The position numbers and the translations under genes are program-made. A stretch of 64,000 bases of DNA from Ciborinia camelliae (taxonomy: Eukaryota > Ascomycota > Leotiomycetes > Helotiales > Sclerotiniaceae), in contig JANPYM010000013.1 of NCBI GenBank assembly GCA_025890175.1, positions 1,616,207 through 1,680,206 of the forward strand, in the 5' to 3' direction. Position 1 is the stretch's first letter. Every line of letters starts with the position of its first letter. Of this stretch, positions 58,181 to 64,000 are shown piece by piece. The notes below the pieces were generated by a model, which was not told the origin of the DNA, ran no database searches, and worked only from the letters and a program-made list of their open reading frames with translations.

Positions 58181-59689
58181 ATGTTCACTGATATCATCAT
58201 TACTGTCGCTGTTCTTGCTGCTAGTGCGTTCGCACACGGCGACCATGAAGGTCAAATTCCTATTGCTGGACCACACAAATCATTGTGGTATAACACTCTA
58301 CCTGGGGATGGCGGGACTCAAGTATGTTTAATGGAGAACAACCAATGATGGTCCACTAAAAAAAACTTTAGGCCGACTCAGTATTCTCGGGTATCTCAAC
58401 TTTTGGTAGATTGCCATATTCTCCATGTTTAGCAACAGATGATGTGAAATATGACATTGCATTCCTCGGTATGCCGGTTACCTACTTATACCACTTTATT
58501 TCTTGGCAAAGAATATTTTAGCTCATATCCTTTCAGGTGCTCCATTCGATACAGGGACTTCATACCGACCGGGAGCTCGATTTGGGCCTTCTGGTATCAG
58601 ACAGGGATCGAGGCGCCTCAATCTTTAGTACGTTCTCATCTCAGACGAGTAGCGGTTTGTGATCACTTGGAGTATATTATCTCACACGAGTTTGAACATT
58701 AGCGGTGGATACAATGTTCCCTTAGCCACAAATCCCTTCAATAGTTGGGCAACTGTCATTGACTGTGGAGATATCCCCGTCACATCGTATGTCTACCTAT
58801 TCCTTCCAATCATAAAAATCATGCTAAGCTCACTCTTTTAGCTACGACAACTCCTGGGCCCTCCACCAAATAGAAGAAGGCCACCACTCCATTCTCTCCC
58901 GCGCCCCTGCTACAGACGCCAAAAACCTCGGGCCTGCTAAAAACGGTAAAACTCTTCCTCGCGTCATCACCCTGGGTGGAGACCACACCATTACTCTCCC
59001 CCTTCTTCGTTCCATCAACCGTTCCTATGGTCCCGTATCCGTCATTCACTTTGATTCCCATCTTGATACGTGGAAACCCAAAGTTTTCGGCGGAAGTCCA
59101 TCGAAAGTCGCGTCCATCAATCATGGTACTTATTTTTATCATGCTGCGCAAGAAGGCCTTCTCGCTAATGATACCAATATCCACGCGGGTATTCGAACGA
59201 CGTTGAGTGGCCCCAGCGATTATGAAAATGATGGATATTGTGGATTTGAAATTGTGGAGGCTAGGGAAATCGATACGATTGGGGCGCATGGTATTATCAA
59301 AAAGATTCGGGATCGTGTCGGGCTCGAGAATCCAGTATACCTATCAATTGATATCGATACTTTGGATCCTGCATGTACGTCCCCCCCCTTCCCACCCCAT
59401 CCCATCTCTTCCCACCAAACACTCACGCCAAAAAGTCGCGCCCGCAACCGGTACCCCCGAAACGGGCGGTTGGTCCACACGTGAACTTCGAACTATCCTG
59501 AGAGGATTGGACGGCATCAATCTCATCGCGGCTGATATTGTCGAGGTGGCGCCGGCGTATGATACGAATGCGGAACTTACCACGATGGCTGCCGCCGATG
59601 CTCTTTATGAAGTGCTTAGTTTGATGGTTAAGAAGGGACCATTGAGTTTCATGATGGAGGGCACCGCGAATAGAAATCTGGGTGATTGA
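58181..59689 (+). CDS. Secreted agmatinase-family ureohydrolase
   Basis: Six exons, 58181-58321, 58372-58468, 58537-58627, 58703-58786, 58842-59374 and 59436-59689, join in phase to 399 residues. The ATG at 58181 gives a clean signal peptide ([18 protein letters not shown], cut before HGDHEG); ATG 58130 would add 17 hydrophobic residues. Family motifs: [38 protein letters not shown] and [19 protein letters not shown]. These carry the His and Asp ligands of the two-manganese centre. The reaction is expected to be hydrolysis of agmatine, or a related guanidino compound, to urea plus the amine; substrate choice cannot be read from sequence. The signal peptide implies action in the secretory path or outside the cell. 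Confidence 0.88.
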
Positions 59690-60026
59690 ATATTGGATCG
59701 GGCGTTTGCATTTCCTCATTTGTGGGGGTGGATTGAATGTTGGAGAGCAGATCGGTTTCGTGCGGTCTATAACGCTGTATAGGTACCTGTGATTTTCGTG
59801 TACTTGGGCTTGTTTTTACTTAATATATAGGTATATGTTTTGTATCAGTATGCGTTTATATTTATACGTGCTTTACATGTTATTTTCATTGTGTGGATGC
59901 ATCAGTATAAGTTTACCGTGTAAGAGCTCCCGTTAATTATCACACACACATCTATATAGGTACCTATATATCACCCACCCACCCACCCAGTTAGTTCTAT
60001 AGAAAAAAGAAAAAAAAGCCAACAAC

Positions 60027-60074
60027 AAATACACAAATACACAAATACACAAATACACAAATACACAAATACAC
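60027..60074. repeat. CAAATACA 8-bp tandem repeat
   Basis: About six near-perfect copies of ACACAAAT. Confidence 0.85.
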
Positions 60075-60197
60075 ACAAGCATAGCAAAGCATAGCATCGC
60101 TAGCTAGCCGGCATATCAATGATTTTCCCCTCTAACCATAAACCACAAACCACAAACCAGTCGGTCGGTCGGTCTATCATAGATAGAACTGAACCTA

Positions 60198-60262
60198 AAT
60201 CGGAATCGGAATCTGGAATCGGAATCGGAATCGAAATCGGAATCGGAATCGGAATCGGAATA
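60198..60262. repeat. GGAATC hexanucleotide repeat
   Basis: About ten GGAATC units with minor variants. Confidence 0.85.
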
Positions 60263-60344
60263 TCCGGCAAATTGAATAATAAATATACAAATATGGTGAT
60301 CGTTGGAACTTGTTTTTGGATTGGGATTTAGGTGGCTGGGTGGG

Positions 60345-60740
60345 TGGGAGAAGGGGAGAGAGAGGGAGAGAGAGGGAGAGGGAGAGGGAGAGGGAGAGGG
60401 AGAGGAAGAGGGAGAGGGAAAGGGAGAGGGAAAGGGAGAGGGAGAAGGAGAGGGAGAGGGAGAGGGAGAGGGAGAGGGAGAGGGAGAGGGAGGGAGAGGG
60501 AGAGGGAGAGAGGGAGAGGGAGAGGGAGAGGGAGAGGGGGAGGAGGGAGAGGGAGAGGGGAGAGGGAGAGGGAGAGGGAGAGGGAGAGGGAGAGGGAGAG
60601 GGAGAGGGAGAGAGGGAGAGGGAGAGGGAGAGGGAGAGGGAGAGGGAGAGGGAGAGGGAGAGGGAGAGGGAGAGGGAGAGGGAGAGGGAGAGGGGAGAGG
60701 GAGAGGGAGAGGGAGAAAAAAAGAAAGAGAGAGAGGGAGA
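60345..60740. repeat. GGGAGA polypurine minisatellite
   Basis: About 60 units of GGGAGA with occasional GGGAAA, AGGAGA or extra GA. The plus strand is essentially all purine. Confidence 0.95.
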
Positions 60741-61231
60741 GAATGCTTTGGGGTGAAGAAGGGGAAGGGGGGTAAAATGACTTGGTGATTAATCCTATAT
60801 CGATGGGTTAATGCTCTCCGTATACTTCAAGGCCATGCATAAGGTTGAGTAGCGGAAGAGAGGGAATTGGACCGGAACTTTACACAAGAACTCCACAATC
60901 TCAAGACCCAAACATTCCCTTCCCAAATCAACAGCTTCTATACATAGACCTGCCATTCCAAGTCCAAGTCCAAGTCCAAATCCAAAAAAGTCGGCAAAAC
61001 TTAACGCGCATATTGAAACCTAGGTAGTTTATAATTTATAAAACTCCAAGAACCTAACCTTAACCCTTCGAGTTTCTTTCTATCTTTTTCTTGCTTGCTT
61101 GCTTGCTTGTTTCTCGGCTCGATTTATAGTTTATGGTTGATAGTTTTGCTTGCGTAAAGATACTCAAGTACCTACCTAGGTAAGTACCCAAGTTATTAAA
61201 TATATATGCACTCGGATAATCAATTCATATT

Positions 61232-61410
61232 TAGGCATGGGCACCCGTACCTTATTTGGGGTATTTTATTTTTTCGGGTGGTTTACTTTACCCTACTAGA
61301 TTTTACAGGATGATTACTTTATAAAACCTGTGGGTACGGGTAGATCCGCAGGTATATATTATGTAATCGTTTAATACTATCATCTAAAAGTTGAAACTAT
61401 TGTCATACGC
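61232..61410 (+). mobile_element. Decayed hAT-like element copy, RIP-altered
   Basis: It aligns with 45294 onward: GGGCACCCGTACC, GGGGTATTT, GATTACTTTATAAAACC, GGGTACGGGTAGA and GCAGGTATATATTATGT. Most differences are C-to-T (for example ACCCTACC to ACCTTATT). The right end is lost in the AT-rich tract. Confidence 0.75.
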
Positions 61411-61479
61411 GTCACATAGGATCATAAAGGTGAAATCGTAGATATGCAATCTGATAAAAGAACTATGCTAAAAAGGAAA

Positions 61480-64000
61480 GAATCCTTTGTTAAGGTAGAA
61501 AATGTAAGAAATCAATTAGATTAATAATGACTCCAAGATTTTTTATTACTTTTTAAATAAAATTCTTATTATTTTTTAAATAATTAGTAGTACATTATTG
61601 ATTATTGTTTAAACAATAATACTTCGTTCAATATAAAGTTTTATAAATTTTCGAAATCTTTTTTATTTAATTATATAAATTTATTTTGTATATATTAATA
61701 TTTTATAAATTAAATATTATATCAAAGATTTGTTATTAATTAATATTAAAAATTAATAATTATTAATATATTGATTTTAAATCTAAATTTTATATTTAAA
61801 TATTTTTTTTATTTTTTATTATTTTTAGATTTATAATAAAGCTTTTTTTTTTAAAGCGTTTCATTTAAAAAACTTTATTTGTTGAAATCTATTGTTTATA
61901 TATATTAAAACATTTTTTTAGTTTATACTTTTATAGTTATTTTTTTATATAAATAATAATTTTTAAATGATAACTTATTTTTATTAGTTTAAAATCTATA
62001 TTATTAATAAAATATTAATTTTAAATAAAATATATTTTAATATTATATATTTATATTATTTTATTTTTTTTAATTTATTAAAAATTCTACAAATATTTAA
62101 TAAATATTAGTTAGATATCAAAGATTATCTTAATAATTTTATTTTTAAAATTTTTATATTTAAAATTTTTTTTTTTAATATAAAAAAACAAAAGTTTTAT
62201 TAATTTTTTTATCGAATAATTAAACTTTATATTTTTTATTATTAAAAATATTTATATCTTTTTTTATTTTTATAATTCAAAATTTAAATTTTTAATTTTT
62301 ATTAATATTATTTTTTATATCTTTTTATATTTTTTTTTCAATTAATTTTTTTATTAATATTATAATTTTTTCTATTTCCTTTATAACAATTATTTAATAC
62401 TTTGTAAATATCTTTATAATTTTTATTAAATCTATTTATTTTTATTATATAAAATTAATTAATCTTTATAAAACTAAAAAAATATTAAAAAAAAATAATA
62501 TTATAAATTAAAAATATTTATTCTTTAATAATTTCTTACTATTATATAACAAATATATTTATAAAAAAAAATCTTATAATTTATTATCTAAATAATTTTA
62601 TTTTAATATTAATCAATTATTTTATTATTAACAAAAATATAATAATATAAAACTAAATTTTGTTAAAAAATAAAAAATATAAAATTGCCTCATTTTTTAT
62701 TAAAAAAAATATACCTTAACTATTTTTGCTATAATTTACAAAATAAAATATATTAATCTAATATATAAATTTTATAATATTAAAAAAATTATTATAATTA
62801 CAATATTTATTTTTTTTAATATAAATATAATTTTAACAAATTTATTAAATATCTATTAATATTTTATAAATTATTTTTTATTTATTTATTAATTATTAAT
62901 TAATATATATAAATATATTTTTTATTTTTAATTAAAAAAATTAAAAATATAAAAATCAAAAATATATTAAACTTTAATTCAAATAATAAAAATCTATTAA
63001 AAAAAAAATAAAAACCTTTATCCTAATTATCCCTTTTATTTTTTTTATTTTTACAAAAAAAAAAAAAAAAATTATTATAAAAAATAAAAATAAAAATTAT
63101 TTTAAAAAATAATATTTTTATTTAAAATATTTTTTTTTATTTTTTAAAAAAAATTCAAATTTTTAAAAAATTAAATTCCAAATTATTTTTTAATAAAAAT
63201 TAATAAAAAAACGATTTTTTTAAATTAAAATTTTTAAAAATTAAATCTTTTAAACTTTTTTAATTATTTTTAAGGTTTTTTAATTTTTAAATTATTTGCT
63301 TTATTTTAATTTTTTTATAGTTTTTTAAATATTAAATAATTAATATATATATTTTTTTTTTAAAATATAAAATTTATAAATTTTTTTGAAATATTATTTT
63401 TAGTTTTTTTTTATTTTTTAATTTTAATTTTTCTAATAATATAAATATAAATATAAATAAAAATATTATTATTTAATAAATAATTGATTTTTAATATATA
63501 TTAAAAATTAATTATTTTTTTTTAAAATCTTAATTTTCTGATTTTATTTTGTTTTTTAACAAAAGTTTATTATCGAATACCTATTTTTCATCATTGATTA
63601 ACAATAATTTTTTATTTGAATTTTATATTTTTTATAAATTTTAATAATATATTATTAAAAAGAATTAATATATATATAATTTGTTTTATTAATTTTTAAA
63701 ATTTTTTTTTAATAATAATTTAAATATTATTAATAAAAATAATTTTTTTTTATTCAAAATTATTAAATAATAATAAAAAAAATATAAAATTTTTTAATAA
63801 TTTAATAATAAAAATAAATAAATTTTTTTTTTTACATTTTTTTTTTTATAAATATAATTTTATTATTAATTAATTAACAATTTTTAATTTTTAATTATTA
63901 AATTTTGTGATAATATACAAATCTTTATAATTGTTTCAATTTATAATATTTTTATAATAATATATAAATTATTTAAAATTATTTTTATTTATAATATTTT
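61480..64000. repeat. Extremely AT-rich tract, probably RIP-mutated repeats
   Basis: About 2.5 kb to the window edge, with G and C very rare. It is made of TAAT/TTTA/AAAT words with no open frame of note. It looks like transposon-derived DNA after heavy C-to-T mutation, as in AT isochores of some ascomycetes; the original element is not identifiable. Confidence 0.75.

Larger units (their letters stand above)
59690..61231. other. Intergenic, dominated by simple repeats
   Basis: 3' flank of the ureohydrolase gene followed by the tandem repeats annotated separately. Long open frames rich in Gly, Arg and Glu (60303-60788) are translations of the purine repeat, not genes. Confidence 0.6.

Noticed and set aside
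60303..60788. Three overlapping long open frames rich in Gly, Glu and Arg
   Set aside because: They are translations of the GGGAGA repeat in three frames.
1..64000. tRNA, rRNA or telomere repeats
   Set aside because: I found no convincing tRNA arms, rRNA sequence or TTAGGG arrays by eye; a covariance search would be needed to exclude small RNA genes.

Overview
The window comes from a filamentous ascomycete genome. Genes are short and densely packed on both strands. Most have 50-100 bp introns with GT(A/G)AGT-like donors and CTAAC-type branch sites. Typical fungal families are present: HET domain, NACHT/ankyrin proteins, FUSC/BRE4-like transporters and fungal hnRNPs. AT-rich tracts that look mutated by repeat-induced point mutation (RIP) and short DNA transposons fit a leotiomycete of the Botrytis/Sclerotinia kind. 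That placement is inference; no marker gene is present.

Layout. 1-449: 3' end of an unidentified gene. 2.7-3.5 kb: decayed minus-strand gene of a conserved but unnamed fungal family. 3.9-10.4 kb: a large NLR/STAND-like gene (alpha/beta-hydrolase-like domain, degenerate NACHT, about 20 ankyrin repeats, ZZ zinc finger). It is split by a 400-bp MITE with about 130-bp inverted repeats and a 4-bp target duplication. 11.5-15.8 kb: a SAM methyltransferase and a large membrane protein. 17.4-34.9 kb: a conserved block with an Hrp1/Nab4-type hnRNP (five exons, one 955-bp intron), a Gyp1-type TBC Rab-GAP, DNA polymerase epsilon subunit B, a NASP/Sim3/Hif1 histone chaperone, a FUSC/BRE4-like membrane protein, and an unidentified 351-aa protein. 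The polymerase subunit and the histone chaperone are divergent and share a promoter with two ACGCGT boxes.

37.6-45.8 kb is again accessory: a HET-domain protein, an 8-bp satellite joined to a truncated hAT-like element, a ten-exon ankyrin-CorA-like protein, and a complete 473-bp non-autonomous hAT element with a perfect 8-bp target duplication. 46.5-59.7 kb is gene-poor. It holds a 234-aa Gly/Asn-rich protein, a 115-aa DUF2462-like basic protein, a 1021-aa disordered protein and a secreted agmatinase-family ureohydrolase. The end has simple repeats (a roughly 380-bp GGGAGA purine tract), a RIP-altered third hAT copy and about 2.5 kb of extremely AT-rich DNA.

The accessory genes (NLR-like, HET, ankyrin-CorA and probably the membrane protein) belong to families linked to fungal self/non-self recognition, and all the recognisable mobile elements lie within or beside them. 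The most notable structure is the MITE inside the NLR-like gene. Its removal together with one copy of the duplication would restore the frame at that site, and as it stands its right arm supplies an in-frame ATG to the ankyrin-ZZ half.
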